Notes: generated by a model from the sequence alone, not told the origin. DNA of 64,000 bases from Pseudomonadota bacterium (GCA_039196715.1 JBCCUP010000005.1:40864-104863), one strand, 5' to 3'. Positions 28,769-37,955 are shown, numbered from the stretch's first letter. Program-made: numbers and translations.

Positions 28769-29608
28769 ATGCACCCCACTTCAAGTCACGTCAAGGTCGG
28801 CGTGTTCATTGATGGCGAGAACATCCGCCGCAACGGAGGCCACCGCATGCAATACGATGTGCTCCGGGAATTCGCCTGTCGCGACGGCGCCCTGCCGCAA
28901 CGGCTGAACACCTACCTCGCCTACGACCCGCGTCGCGCCGAGGACGACGTGCAGTACATGCGACGCGAACTCAATTTCCAGATGTCCGTGCGGGATCACG
29001 GTTATAAGGTCACCCAGAAAATCGTCCGCTGGTACCAGGACGAACACGGCGACTGGCGGTCCAAGGCCAATGCCGATCTCGATCTGGCAGTGGACATGCT
29101 GTTGCAATCGGAAAACCTGGACCGCGTGCTGCTCGCCACCGGCGACGGCGATTTCGTGCGCGTCATCAACGCGCTGCAGGCACGCGGGGTGCGGGTGGAA
29201 GTGGTCGCGTGCGAGAACGTCTCTCGCGAGCTCCGGCGTGAAGCTGACGGTTTCGTGTCGGCGTTTTTGGTGCCCGACCTGATCCCGCTCGCCGACGGGG
29301 CCATCGCCGAAAACGTGCGCTGGGGCGACACGGGATCACGGGTCCGAGGCGTGTGCCACTTTCACAAGGCCGGCTACGGTTTTTTCCGTGTGCTGACGTC
29401 GATCTCAGCCAACCTGTGGCACACCGACTCGCGCGATCCGGCGTCACCCTACGAGACCGTGTTCTTCAACGACAGTGATCTGCCCGACTCCGTCGATGCC
29501 GGTTTGCTGCCAAGCCGTGAGCACGTTTTCGAGTTCGACTTGGCCGCGCCGCGCAGCGACGGCGAAGCGCGCCAGGCGAGTCAGATCACGCTGGTTCACC
29601 GCCTGTAA
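28769..29608 (+). CDS. NYN-domain (PIN-like) protein with C-terminal OB-like region
   Basis: A 279-residue protein. The first 170 residues form a NYN domain of the LabA/DUF88 type with the acidic residues of the PIN-like nuclease site: FIDGEN (Asp15, Glu17), ADLDLAVDM (Asp105, Asp109) and ATGDGDF (Asp126, Asp128). An RNA-cleaving role is therefore possible. The C-terminal part has VRGVCHFHKAGYGFFRVL (about 192-209), which resembles the first strands of a cold-shock/OB domain, suggesting nucleic acid binding. The ATG at 28769 is chosen over the upstream frame, which overlaps the peroxiredoxin start. Its last 23 bases overlap the convergent gene. Confidence 0.82.
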   Translation: MHPTSSHVKVGVFIDGENIRRNGGHRMQYDVLREFACRDGALPQRLNTYLAYDPRRAEDDVQYMRRELNFQMSVRDHGYKVTQKIVRWYQDEHGDWRSKANADLDLAVDMLLQSENLDRVLLATGDGDFVRVINALQARGVRVEVVACENVSRELRREADGFVSAFLVPDLIPLADGAIAENVRWGDTGSRVRGVCHFHKAGYGFFRVLTSISANLWHTDSRDPASPYETVFFNDSDLPDSVDAGLLPSREHVFEFDLAAPRSDGEARQASQITLVHRL

Positions 29609-30278
29609 CAGCCGCCGTGCCGAGGGCGTCTGACCGTGGCTGTACGGTGCCGCTGAGCTCGATCTGGTGCGCTAGCCACTCGAGTTTCAGCCGCTGCGCC
29701 ACGGGCCGTTCCGGCTCGCGTGACGCCAACTGATTGAGCACTTTGTTTGGCGCCACCGTGGCCAGTCGAAACACCTCGTCATAGGACGCCACAATGCGTT
29801 CGAGATCGCCCGGGAACCGCGGCATCAGCCGTCCGACGCCGTGGAACAGACGGCCCTCCGCCATCAAGCGAAAGCCTTCGGGCGCCTGCCTGCTGGCGCC
29901 GAGGTGAACGGGATCGAGGAAGAACAGAAACCAGTTCGCACGTGTCAGGCTCAGGGCTTCGTACACCTCCAGCCCGTGCAGCAAGCCGACGCGGTGAAAC
30001 ACCAGCGACTCGCCCTGGCGGGTTTGCAGTCGCGAGAGCCAGGCCATGGCGCCGACGGTGCCGTTGACCGGGATCGGGTTGGTCGGCACGGTGCCGAAGG
30101 AGCCCGATGCACCGGGCACCGTGTCCACCCGGCCGTTGCGTCGGGCCTGTTCCACGACCCGCTCGGGCATCATCGAGAGCTGGTGCGCCGGGTCTTCAAG
30201 CAGGCGATTGACTTCTTCGATGTCCTGGTCCAGCTTCGCTTCGGCCTCGCGTTGCGAGCGGTGGCGAAAGATCTCCAT
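29586..30278 (-). CDS. Conserved hypothetical protein, third gene of three-gene operon
   Basis: A 230-residue soluble protein that I do not recognise. The N terminus has a charged helix (MEIFRHRSQREAEAKLDQDIEEVNRLL), and a central block reads FGTVPTNPIPVNGTVGAMAW followed by LSRLQTRQGESLVFHRVG and WFLFFLDPVHLGASRQAPEG, which looks like a conserved beta-rich domain. There is no signal peptide, membrane segment or cysteine cluster. A good AGGAG lies about 10 bases before the ATG, inside the end of the upstream gene, and only two bases separate the genes, so it is surely co-transcribed with the zinc-ribbon/J-like gene. Confidence 0.8.
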   Translation of the reverse strand: MEIFRHRSQREAEAKLDQDIEEVNRLLEDPAHQLSMMPERVVEQARRNGRVDTVPGASGSFGTVPTNPIPVNGTVGAMAWLSRLQTRQGESLVFHRVGLLHGLEVYEALSLTRANWFLFFLDPVHLGASRQAPEGFRLMAEGRLFHGVGRLMPRFPGDLERIVASYDEVFRLATVAPNKVLNQLASREPERPVAQRLKLEWLAHQIELSGTVQPRSDALGTAAVTGGEPA

Positions 30279-30280
30279 GT

Positions 30281-31555
30281 TCAGCGACTCCTGAAATACC
30301 GGTTCTGCAGTCCGGAGAGCTGCGCCGCGGTGTCCGCGTCCGCGTGAGACTGCGCAGCCTCACAGAGATCCTCGAAGGCCTCACGCATCAAGCGCGACAG
30401 CGTCCTGGCCACCCCGAGTCCCTGCCCCGAGTGGCGAATGGGGGAGAGCACGCGATGGTAGAGCGAGAGCAACGCAGCGAGTCTGTCGACCAAGCCCGGT
30501 GCCAGCGGTGTACCTCGCCGCACGTGGTCCGCGCCGCGGCGGCAGAGCGCAACCACCTTGTCCCCCTCGCTCACCAGGACCGGCTCGGCAAACTGCCGGT
30601 AGTGGTTGACCAACGAGCGTACGACGGCGTTTGGTGTGCGTCCGGCGACACAGAACAACGCGAAACTCTCGAGCAATGCCGACGGCGTCAGGCGGTCGTG
30701 CAAAGCGATGAACGTGGACACCGCCTCGCGCACACGGGCCTCCATGGCCTCCGCCAGCAGGTCTGCATCCTCGTGTACAGCCACACCCGCGGCGACCCGA
30801 GCGCGGTTCAGGCGCTCGCACAGCGCATCGAGGTCCGGTTGCGCGAACGCCACATCGGCGTGCAAGACCGCAGCGGCCAGGGTCGCGGCCGAGCACGGGT
30901 CTTCACGCGCCAGCCACTCGGACTCCAGGTTCACGCGGGCGATCGGATCGAGCCCGGCAGCCACGCCGTCGGTGCGTTCGATCAGCGCACGCACTTCATC
31001 AGCGGTGCTATCACCAAGCCAACGCAATTCAGCGTGCAGCCGCCGGTGCGGATCGAGCACCACATCCGCCAGTGCGTTGCCGCTTTCCTCGCTGCACTGA
31101 GACGCCCGCTCTCGCACAGACGACGCGCGGTCTCGCGGGCCTGCGCCGAGCCGCAGAAAGGGGTTGGACAACAGCACACCGGTTGGCCGTGCGACCGGGG
31201 CGGATTCCGGTATCGAGGCCGCGCTGTCCGGCACGGCTTCCGCCGCCGCCGGCGAAGCGGCGCGAAAGTCGAGTTGCAGCAACTCGCGCAGCTGCGTGTC
31301 GGCCAGGGCACTGTCGAGCGATTTGCGGGCGATCGCCTGATAAACCGGGCTTGCACGTCGGGCGTCAGAGTGTGCCAGAGTCGATGTCGGGTCGACCGGC
31401 GTGTAGCCACCCTGACTCAACGCCGATTCCCAGTCGTCCTTTTGTCGCGGGCTCCGCCCGCAGGCGGCACACGGTTTCACAACCCCGGCTCTGGCGGCAC
31501 CGCAGGCGAAACACACAGTTTCGGGCAGCGCGATGAGGTCGGCCAAATCAGTCAA
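30281..31555 (-). CDS. Zinc-ribbon and J-like domain protein, middle gene of three-gene operon
   Basis: A 424-residue cytoplasmic protein. Residues 15-32 form a CxxC-x10-CxxC zinc ribbon (CFACGA...CAACGR). Residues 129-181, from LLSNPFLRLGAG to DPHRRLHAELRWLGD, resemble degenerate DnaJ-like domains that begin NPFRxLG and end in a RLxxExxW helix; there is no HPD motif, so it would not stimulate an Hsp70 in the usual way. The rest is alpha-helical with no membrane segment. The start is TTG at 31555, overlapping the stop of the upstream gene (TTGACTGA). Function is unknown; an adaptor role for the coupled membrane protein is an inference. Confidence 0.78.
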   Translation of the reverse strand: MTDLADLIALPETVCFACGAARAGVVKPCAACGRSPRQKDDWESALSQGGYTPVDPTSTLAHSDARRASPVYQAIARKSLDSALADTQLRELLQLDFRAASPAAAEAVPDSAASIPESAPVARPTGVLLSNPFLRLGAGPRDRASSVRERASQCSEESGNALADVVLDPHRRLHAELRWLGDSTADEVRALIERTDGVAAGLDPIARVNLESEWLAREDPCSAATLAAAVLHADVAFAQPDLDALCERLNRARVAAGVAVHEDADLLAEAMEARVREAVSTFIALHDRLTPSALLESFALFCVAGRTPNAVVRSLVNHYRQFAEPVLVSEGDKVVALCRRGADHVRRGTPLAPGLVDRLAALLSLYHRVLSPIRHSGQGLGVARTLSRLMREAFEDLCEAAQSHADADTAAQLSGLQNRYFRSR

Positions 31556-33284
31556 CGCGATACCCCCGCTCTTGCAACTGCACGGACAGGCACTGGTAGT
31601 AGGTCGCCGGCCCGCGCGTCAAGCGATTCTGCCGACAGACGGCTTCGATGTCTTTGCGGTGCTCGAAACTCGCGACCCGCATGTCGGGCTTGGCGCCGAA
31701 GGCGCGCAAGGCGTCGACCTCGGTGCGCACACAAACGTAGTACTCGGTGATGCCACCCACGCGACCTGCGCACACACGCTCGATGGACTCGCGCTCGGAA
31801 AACTCGAGCGCAGTGAGAAACACCGGTGTCATCGGTTCCGCGAGATTGGCAAACTGCCCGCCCACACACCGCGCGTATTCGCCCGCATCGCCACCGGCGG
31901 CGCCCGCACACCGGCTCTCGATCGCCGACACCACGTTGTTGGGCAACGTGGCATCGGGGACGGCAGGCGGAGTCGGCTCAGCTGCGTTCACCTCACTGGA
32001 CAGGCAGCGGTAGTAGGCCGAAGGCCCAGCACGATCACGAAGCGGGCCGCAGGTGGCAAGCAGCGCCAGACGCTCGGCGTCGGGCAACCGGGAGATGTCG
32101 ACACGCGGCACGGCGTCCAACCGGGCCAGTTCAGTACCGACACACGCCGCGTAGTCAGCCTTGCCCGCATCGGCCCCGCAGAGCGCATCGATTGCCAAGC
32201 GGTCCACATCGGGCAAGCCACCCACGTCAGGCAACTGCACGACTGCCAGCGCTGCCGCAGTCGGGGTCTCGCTGTTGGACGCCGACTCGAGCCGGGATTC
32301 GGGCAGTGGCGCGGTGCCCTCCACCGCTGCCGTGCCCGCAGTGCCAGGCGCCTCCTGCTGACTCACTTCGAGTAAAACGGACAGCACACTTGCCCAATCG
32401 CTGTCCGCGTCGAGGCCACGATCACGCATGAACTGTTGGCGCGCCGCCCGTGTGCTCCGACTCGCTTCACCGGACATCGAGCCGTTGTAATAGCCCAGTT
32501 TGAACAGCAACCACTGGGTGTCACGGACCAGCTTCTCGTCGGGAGGTGACGACACCGGGCGCGGCTCGGCGGGTGCAGCTTCCGTCGCCGTGGCGCCGGC
32601 GGGCTTGGACGACGTGGGCGCCGCCGTGACCGATGCGTCCGCGGCAAGCAGATAGGCCCGTCGCCCGGCCGCGCTGATCTCATCAGACCGCAACTGCACG
32701 TCTGCCGTCGCCAGAGCCAGATCGTCACCCTGGTACTGGTAGCTGCCACACCGCGCATTCAGATCGGTCACGCTCGCGTTCAGACGACCGACGTCGAGTG
32801 CCGTTGCGTCGACCTGGGTCCGCGCCGCACGCAGCCGCAGGGCCTCGGCAAGGCAATAGCGAATTTCCGCCCGGCTGAGCAGCAGCCCTTCACCGACGGG
32901 CGGCTTAACCAGGGTTGTATTATATGGGGATGTGGTGATGTCCGACGCGATCGGCACGGCGCGACCGATGTCGGCACGCCAGAACCAGGCGCCGCTCGCC
33001 GCGGCAACGACCACAGCGCACACGGCTGCGACCCGTGCGTAGCGGCGCCACGCGGAACCACGGCGGCGTGTCTGTCGTGGGTCGGGGCCCGGAGCGCCGA
33101 GGTCAGCGTGGATCGGCAGGTCGGAGGGCGCGGCCACGTCGCTCAGGAGATCGTCAACTGCGATACTCAAACTGCCCAACCCGGCAAAGCCCGCTGCCTG
33201 CGTGGGCGGTGACGTCACTGTATGCATGCCTTCGAGACTTCTCTGCGCGGCGTCGAGAACGACCGTGTTCTGAGTGTGATGCAA
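31548..33284 (-). CDS. Membrane-anchored protein with peptidoglycan-binding domain and five cysteine-pair repeats
   Basis: A protein of up to 578 residues, first in a three-gene operon. A cytoplasmic N-terminal tail (1-83) precedes one membrane helix (84-101); the remainder is predicted periplasmic. Residues 133-215 (LLLSRAEIRYCLAEALRLRA, LNASVTDLNARCGSYQYQ) form a block with two cysteines. Residues 250-306 resemble a PG_binding_1 domain (TQWLLFKLGYYNGSMSGEAS). From about 355 to the end come five repeats, each with a cysteine pair 12-15 residues apart (369/381, 412/427, 459/473, 505/518, 550/565) and a YYxC-type second half. TTG at 33284 or ATG at 33227 may be the start. The function is unknown. 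Confidence 0.78.
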   Translation of the reverse strand: MHHTQNTVVLDAAQRSLEGMHTVTSPPTQAAGFAGLGSLSIAVDDLLSDVAAPSDLPIHADLGAPGPDPRQTRRRGSAWRRYARVAAVCAVVVAAASGAWFWRADIGRAVPIASDITTSPYNTTLVKPPVGEGLLLSRAEIRYCLAEALRLRAARTQVDATALDVGRLNASVTDLNARCGSYQYQGDDLALATADVQLRSDEISAAGRRAYLLAADASVTAAPTSSKPAGATATEAAPAEPRPVSSPPDEKLVRDTQWLLFKLGYYNGSMSGEASRSTRAARQQFMRDRGLDADSDWASVLSVLLEVSQQEAPGTAGTAAVEGTAPLPESRLESASNSETPTAAALAVVQLPDVGGLPDVDRLAIDALCGADAGKADYAACVGTELARLDAVPRVDISRLPDAERLALLATCGPLRDRAGPSAYYRCLSSEVNAAEPTPPAVPDATLPNNVVSAIESRCAGAAGGDAGEYARCVGGQFANLAEPMTPVFLTALEFSERESIERVCAGRVGGITEYYVCVRTEVDALRAFGAKPDMRVASFEHRKDIEAVCRQNRLTRGPATYYQCLSVQLQERGYRVD

Positions 33285-33368
33285 CGCCTGGATTTTACCA
33301 GAGTGTCCCGCGTTTGCGCGCAGGTCAGGTCGTCAGCGCACGGCGTACAGCAACGCCCGGCAATAACG

Positions 33369-33392
33369 AAAAAAGCCCGGACCGAGCCGGGC
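33369..33392 (-). terminator. Rho-independent terminator after the SSB-like gene
   Basis: On the minus strand GCCCGG pairs with CCGGGC around a six-base loop and is followed by six T residues. It lies 30 bases beyond the stop of the SSB-like gene and upstream of the three-gene operon, separating the two transcripts. Confidence 0.85.
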
Positions 33393-33421
33393 ATTTCGAG
33401 GGCATACGACGCGGCGTTGGC

Positions 33422-34030
33422 TCAGTAGTCAGGGGCAACCGAACTGCGCGACCGGCGCACGGTCACCTGGCGTCCGCGCCGGCGTTGATCCCCGTTGCCC
33501 TTGCCACCGCGTCGCTCCTGCTCGGGTGTCCACCCGCCACCGCCACTGAGCATCGTCACTGGCCGGTTGTCGTTGCTTTCGGGCTGCCGATCGCCATCGT
33601 CGTCGTAGCGCGTGTCGTCCCGCCGGCGGCCGCCCGACGGACCGCTGACGGCTTGCCCACCTGACTCAGCGTTGTCATTGTCGCGCGCGCGGTCGCTGCG
33701 GTGGTGTGGCCGAGACAGGATATCCAGTTCGTACGCCATGACTTGCAACTCGCTGACCATCACGCCGTCCCGCTCGAACTGGTTCGCCTGCAGCTTGCCC
33801 TCGATGCGCACGCGCGTGCCCTTGCTCAAGGTAGAAATGAACTCGGCGAGGTTGCCGAAGGCGACCACCGGCACAAACTCCACGTAGGGCTGCCAGCCCT
33901 CCGGGGTCTTTTTGCGGTCGTTGATGCGACTGGTCGGGTTGCAAACGGATTTGCCCTTGAGCGCGGTGGTGCGGAGCTCGGGCTGTTCGGTGATGAAGCC
34001 GGTCACAAAAACGCGATTCTGGTCAGGCAC
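33422..34030 (-). CDS. Single-stranded DNA-binding (SSB-like) OB-fold protein
   Basis: A 202-residue protein. Residues 1-107 are an SSB-type OB fold: NRVFVTGFITEQPELRTTAL, YVEFVPVVAFGNLAEFI, LSKGTRVRIEGKLQANQFERDG and LQVMAYELDIL follow the SSB strand order. The C-terminal 95 residues are low-complexity and rich in Arg, Asp, Gly and Asn. The universally kept SSB tip, acidic residues ending in DIPF, is absent: the protein ends RSSVAPDY with a basic stretch. The first strand also departs from the canonical MARGVNKVILIG start. It may therefore be an accessory SSB rather than the main replication SSB. A terminator follows. Confidence 0.75.
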   Translation of the reverse strand: MPDQNRVFVTGFITEQPELRTTALKGKSVCNPTSRINDRKKTPEGWQPYVEFVPVVAFGNLAEFISTLSKGTRVRIEGKLQANQFERDGVMVSELQVMAYELDILSRPHHRSDRARDNDNAESGGQAVSGPSGGRRRDDTRYDDDGDRQPESNDNRPVTMLSGGGGWTPEQERRGGKGNGDQRRRGRQVTVRRSRSSVAPDY

Positions 34031-34252
34031 ACAAACCTCTGGAGAATGAATGGGTGTTACGCCGATTTACCGCTCTACAGCGGCGAATCGCTTTCTGCGC
34101 ATTCTATGCAATCGGACACCGTGTTGCGTTGCACGGACCGTCGACAACCTTGTCATGGACTCCCACGCTGCGCATGCAGTATACGCGGCACCATAGCCGG
34201 TGGGTCTGATCAAATTCTCGATGAATGAACGGGCGTGTATCGCGGGAAACAG

Positions 34253-34329
34253 TGGTGGCCATACCTAGACTCGAACTAGGGACCCCATCATTATGAGTGA
34301 TGTGCTCTAACCAACTGAGCTATATGGCC
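34253..34329 (-). tRNA. tRNA-Met(CAT), elongator type
   Basis: A 77-base cloverleaf on the minus strand with encoded CCA. The acceptor stem GGCCATA pairs with TATGGCC; D-loop region AGCTCAGTTGGTTAGAGC; anticodon stem CATCA/TGATG with loop CTCATAA (anticodon CAT); T-arm CTAG-GTTCGAGTC-type. The D-arm and anticodon arm sequence are identical to those of E. coli elongator tRNA-Met, so initiator and tRNA-Ile(CAT) identities are less likely. Confidence 0.95.
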
Positions 34330-34340
34330 ACTATCCCGTA

Positions 34341-34369
34341 ATGGTCCGCTCCAGCGCTGTTTTTGTCAA
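34341..34369 (-). promoter_or_regulatory. Possible promoter of tRNA-Met
   Basis: On the minus strand a perfect -35 hexamer TTGACA (34364-34369) lies 35-40 bases upstream of the tRNA 5' end. The -10 region is weak (CATTAC, 20 bases downstream), so only the -35 element is convincing. Confidence 0.3.
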
Positions 34370-34414
34370 GATCGCAGACGCCCGTTTTGCTGACTGTGTA
34401 AGTGCAACATTGCC

Positions 34415-35506
34415 TCAGACATTGAAGCGAAAGTGGACCACGTCGCCTTCGCTCAACACGTAGTCCTTGCCTTCGAGTCGCCACTTGCCCGCATCCTTGG
34501 CGCCCTGCTCTCCCTGACACGCAACGTAGTTGTCAAAACCGATCACTTCTGCCCGAATGAAGCCGCGTTCGAAGTCGGTGTGGATACGACCTGCACCCTG
34601 CGGCGCGGTCGCCCCCTGTCGCACGGTCCAGGCCCGGACCTCTTTCGGACCGGCCGTGAAAAAGGTCTGCAGACCAAGCAAGGTGTACCCCGCGCGGATC
34701 ACGCGATCCAGGCCGGCTTCGGTTTGTCCGAGGTCGGAGAGAAACTCGGCCTTGTCCTCGTCATCGAGCAAGGCGATTTCCGCCTCGATGGCGGCGCACA
34801 CCGCGACAACGGTGGCGTTCTCCGCGCGGGCCCGTTCAACGACCTGATCGACCCTGGCATTGTCGACGTCCGCGCTGTCGGCGACGTTGGCAATGTACAT
34901 GACCGGTTTGGAGGTGATCAGGCAAAGCGTTCTGACGCGATCGTTTTCGCTGTCACTCAACCCGAGCGAACGTGCGGGATGCCCCTGCTCCAGGTGCACA
35001 AGCAACTTTTCGAACGCCGCCTTGTCCGCCAACGCCTCCTTGTCTCCGGACTTGCTCTGTTTCTGCGCCCGCTGCACGGCACGTTGCGTCGTCTCGAGAT
35101 CGGCCAGAACCAACTCGGTATCGATGGTTTCGATGTCGTCGATCGGATCGACCCGGCCAGAGACGTGAACCACGTCGCCGTCCTCGAAACACCGCACCAC
35201 GTGGGCGATCGCATCCGTCTCGCGGATGTGTGAGAGGAACTGGTTACCCAGCCCCTCGCCCGAGGCCGCCCCCGAAACCAGCCCCGCGATGTCGACAAAC
35301 TCCATCGTGGTCGGCAGCACTTTTTCGGGTGCGACAATGTCAGCAAGTTGTTGCAAGCGTGGATCCGGTACAGGCACGACGCCCACGTTCGGATCGATTG
35401 TGCAGAACGGGTAGTTCTCCGCGGCAATCTCAGCGCGCGTGAGCGCATTGAACAAGGTGGACTTGCCGACGTTGGGCAAACCCACGATTCCGCACTTGAA
35501 GCCCAT
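34415..35506 (-). CDS. ychF: Redox-responsive ATPase/GTPase YchF (Obg-like)
   Basis: A 363-residue Obg-family P-loop NTPase that hydrolyses ATP and associates with ribosomes and the stress response. The sequence is canonical: Walker [13 protein letters not shown] (residues 8-19), switch region [30 protein letters not shown] (G3 region), then the helical coiled-coil insert and the C-terminal TGS-like domain [14 protein letters not shown] with [14 protein letters not shown] and [18 protein letters not shown]. The length is the same as that of E. coli YchF (363). It is the last gene of the prs-rplY-pth-ychF series, in the order standard for gammaproteobacteria; pth is 14 bases upstream. Confidence 0.95.
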   Translation of the reverse strand: MGFKCGIVGLPNVGKSTLFNALTRAEIAAENYPFCTIDPNVGVVPVPDPRLQQLADIVAPEKVLPTTMEFVDIAGLVSGAASGEGLGNQFLSHIRETDAIAHVVRCFEDGDVVHVSGRVDPIDDIETIDTELVLADLETTQRAVQRAQKQSKSGDKEALADKAAFEKLLVHLEQGHPARSLGLSDSENDRVRTLCLITSKPVMYIANVADSADVDNARVDQVVERARAENATVVAVCAAIEAEIALLDDEDKAEFLSDLGQTEAGLDRVIRAGYTLLGLQTFFTAGPKEVRAWTVRQGATAPQGAGRIHTDFERGFIRAEVIGFDNYVACQGEQGAKDAGKWRLEGKDYVLSEGDVVHFRFNV

Positions 35507-35520
35507 GGTGGCTCTCCGAT

Positions 35521-36135
35521 TCAGGTCTCGTTGCCGCGCGGCGGGGGTGCCGGCAGCGTGTTGATGCGTTGGGTGGCACGCGCAAAATCACCGAAGAGCA
35601 CGCCGTCAGCGGCCTCGATGACGCGCTCGATGGCTTCGTTGACAGCGCGTTCGTCCGCGGCACCGGCCCGCGACAGAACCCACGGGCTGACACGGTCCCG
35701 GTGGCCCGGGTGGCCGATGCCGATACGCACGCGCCAGTACTGCGTGCCAATCGCCTTGGAGATGTCACGCAGGCCGTTGTGCCCACCGTGGCCACCGGCG
35801 TGTTTGATCTTGACCGTACCGGGCGGCAGGTCCAGCTCATCGTGCGCCACCAGAATCTGCTCGGGCGCAATCTTGAAGTAACTGCTGAGCGCAGCGACCG
35901 CCTGGCCGCTGCGGTTCATGAAGGTGCCAGGCTTGAGTATCCGAGCGTCAAAGGCGCCCGTCTGGATGCGAGCCACATCGCCGTGCGCCTTGACGTCCTT
36001 GGCGAAACGCGCGGCGTACCGACCGGCCAAGCGGTCGGCCAACCAGAACCCGACGTTGTGCCGGGTTTCCTCGTACTCGGCACCCGGGTTGCCAAGCCCG
36101 ACAACGAGCTTGAAGTCCGGGCGCGCAGTGGCCAT
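35521..36135 (-). CDS. pth: Peptidyl-tRNA hydrolase
   Basis: A 204-residue enzyme that releases peptides from peptidyl-tRNA that dissociates from ribosomes. Motifs are all present: [21 protein letters not shown] with the catalytic histidine, [27 protein letters not shown] with the aspartate, and [15 protein letters not shown]. The length is a little above the typical 194 because of a proline-rich tail. Orientation and position between rplY and ychF match the conserved gammaproteobacterial cluster, and intergenic gaps are short (14 and 20 bases), so it is part of the same transcript. Confidence 0.95.
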   Translation of the reverse strand: MATARPDFKLVVGLGNPGAEYEETRHNVGFWLADRLAGRYAARFAKDVKAHGDVARIQTGAFDARILKPGTFMNRSGQAVAALSSYFKIAPEQILVAHDELDLPPGTVKIKHAGGHGGHNGLRDISKAIGTQYWRVRIGIGHPGHRDRVSPWVLSRAGAADERAVNEAIERVIEAADGVLFGDFARATQRINTLPAPPPRGNET

Positions 36136-36155
36136 CGAGATCAGCGAGTGCCGAC

Positions 36156-36803
36156 TCAGGCGTCGGCCTCTCCGGCCTCCGTGTCGTCGCTGCTGTCGTC
36201 AGACGAATCACCGCCGCCACCGCCCTTGCGCGCGTTGACAGCTGCAACGGCCAGGTCGTGCTCTTCACCGTGCGCGAGCGCCACGGAGGTCACACCGCTG
36301 GGCAGCGCAATGTCCGAAATGTGCACTGACTGGCCCACATCGACGTCCGCCAGATCCACCTCGATGTACTCGGGCAGGTCTTTTGGCAAGCACGTCACTT
36401 CAAGCTCGGTCAGGGTGTGGCTGATCAGCCCGCCACCCATTTTCACGCCGACGCAGGTTTCTTCGTTGATGAAGTGCAGCGGCACTTGCACGGTGATCGC
36501 CTGGTCAGCGACGACGCGCAGGAAGTCCATGTGCAGAATGAGGCTCTTGGACGGGTGGCGCTGAATGTCACGCAGGATCGCCTGCTCGCTCTTGCCACCG
36601 ACGTCGAGCGTCAGCACATGGGAGTAGAAGGCCTCTTCCTGCAGGTTGCGGGTGACCTCATTGGCCTTGAGCGACAGCATGACCGGCTCGCCGGCGCCCC
36701 CGTAGAGGATGGCGGGGACCTTGTTGTCGCGACGCAGGCGGCGGCTCGCACCCTTCCCTGTGTCACTGCGCACTTCAGCGCTGAGCGTAAAATCGATGCT
36801 CAT
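36156..36803 (-). CDS. rplY: 50S ribosomal protein L25/general stress protein Ctc
   Basis: A 215-residue, two-domain L25 (TL5/Ctc form). The N-terminal 5S rRNA-binding domain has [20 protein letters not shown] and KVPAILYGG; the C-terminal domain has [20 protein letters not shown], then [20 protein letters not shown] and [13 protein letters not shown] strands. The tail is acidic and Ser/Asp-rich. The ATG at 36803 ([11 protein letters not shown]) begins the fold; the frame is open to 36854. It binds 5S rRNA in the large subunit. It is located between prs and pth, as is usual. Confidence 0.93.
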   Translation of the reverse strand: MSIDFTLSAEVRSDTGKGASRRLRRDNKVPAILYGGAGEPVMLSLKANEVTRNLQEEAFYSHVLTLDVGGKSEQAILRDIQRHPSKSLILHMDFLRVVADQAITVQVPLHFINEETCVGVKMGGGLISHTLTELEVTCLPKDLPEYIEVDLADVDVGQSVHISDIALPSGVTSVALAHGEEHDLAVAAVNARKGGGGGDSSDDSSDDTEAGEADA

Positions 36804-36875
36804 GGGTTTCTCCAACGGTTGTGGTTGCGGCGGCTGCCGCGGATCGACGCGCATGCGACCTGCGCGTCAGTGAAT

Positions 36876-37838
36876 TCAATCCATATACAGCGAGCTGATC
36901 GACTCTTCGAGGTGCACGCGGCGCATGGTCTCGGCGAGCATGTCCGAGATCGATACCTGGCGAATGCGTTCACACGCGGTGGCGGCCTCTGACAGCGCGA
37001 TGGTGTCGGTGACGACCAGCTCGTCAATCACGGACTCGTTGAGGTTGTCGATCGCGCGGCCGGACAGCACCGGGTGGGATGCATAGGCGACAACACGGGC
37101 GGCGCCATGCTCCTTGAGGGCGCCAGCGGCCTTGCACAGCGTGCCGGCGGTGTCGACCATGTCGTCGACAATCACGCAGGATTTCCCCTCGACGTCGCCG
37201 ATGATATGCATCACCTGCGCCTGGTTGGCTTGCGGTCGACGCTTGTCGATGATGGCGAGATCCGCATCGCCCAGCTGTTTGGCCACGGCGCGCGCGCGCA
37301 CCACGCCACCAACATCGGGCGAGACAACGATGAGTTCGGGGTACTTCTGCCGCCAGATGTCGGCCAGCAACACCGGCGAGGCGTAGACGTTGTCGACCGG
37401 CACGCCGAAGAAGCCCTGCAGCTGGTCGGCGTGCAGGTCGATCGTGAGCACCCGATCCACCCCGGCCGCTACCACCATGTCAGCCACCAACTTGGCCGAA
37501 ATGGCAACACGCGCACTGCGCACACGCCGATCCTGGCGGGCATAGCCAAAGTAGGGAATCACGGCCGTGATGCGGTCGGCGGACGCGCGGCGGAGCGCGT
37601 CCACCATGATCAACAACTCCATGAGGTTGTCGTTGGTGGGCGCACACGTGGACTGCAACACGAACACGTCGCGGCCGCGCACGTTTTCCAGGATTTCGAC
37701 GCTGGTCTCGCCGTCGCTGAAGGTCGTGACGTGCGCATTGCCGAGGCGTTGCTGCAATTTGCCGGCGATGCGCGTCGCGAGCTCGGGGTTCGACCGCCCC
37801 GCGAAAACCATCATCTTGCCGTTGCTCACGTCACTCAA
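36876..37838 (-). CDS. prs: Ribose-phosphate pyrophosphokinase
   Basis: A 320-residue enzyme that makes PRPP from ribose 5-phosphate and ATP for nucleotide, histidine and tryptophan synthesis. Motifs: [54 protein letters not shown], the flexible-loop region [13 protein letters not shown], and the PRPP-binding [12 protein letters not shown]. Length and sequence are close to E. coli Prs (315). It lies between tRNA-Gln and rplY, in the canonical order. Confidence 0.96.
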   Translation of the reverse strand: MSDVSNGKMMVFAGRSNPELATRIAGKLQQRLGNAHVTTFSDGETSVEILENVRGRDVFVLQSTCAPTNDNLMELLIMVDALRRASADRITAVIPYFGYARQDRRVRSARVAISAKLVADMVVAAGVDRVLTIDLHADQLQGFFGVPVDNVYASPVLLADIWRQKYPELIVVSPDVGGVVRARAVAKQLGDADLAIIDKRRPQANQAQVMHIIGDVEGKSCVIVDDMVDTAGTLCKAAGALKEHGAARVVAYASHPVLSGRAIDNLNESVIDELVVTDTIALSEAATACERIRQVSISDMLAETMRRVHLEESISSLYMD

Positions 37839-37866
37839 CCCACGAAGCCGTCGCGCGTTTGAAAAA

Positions 37867-37941
37867 TGGCTGGGCCGGTAGGATTCGAACCTACGAATGC
37901 CGGGATCAAAACCCGGTGCCTTACCGCTTGGCGACGGCCCA
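37867..37941 (-). tRNA. tRNA-Gln(TTG)
   Basis: A 75-base tRNA on the minus strand with encoded CCA. Acceptor stem TGGGCCG pairs with CGGCCCA, followed by G and CCA; D-arm region CGCCAAGCGGTAAGGC; anticodon arm CCGGG/CCCGG with loop TTTTGAT (anticodon TTG); T-arm with GTTCGAATC. tRNA-Gln sits between ispE and prs in Pseudomonas and related bacteria, which agrees with this position. Confidence 0.95.
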
Positions 37942-37955
37942 ACTGGGGTGTGGCG

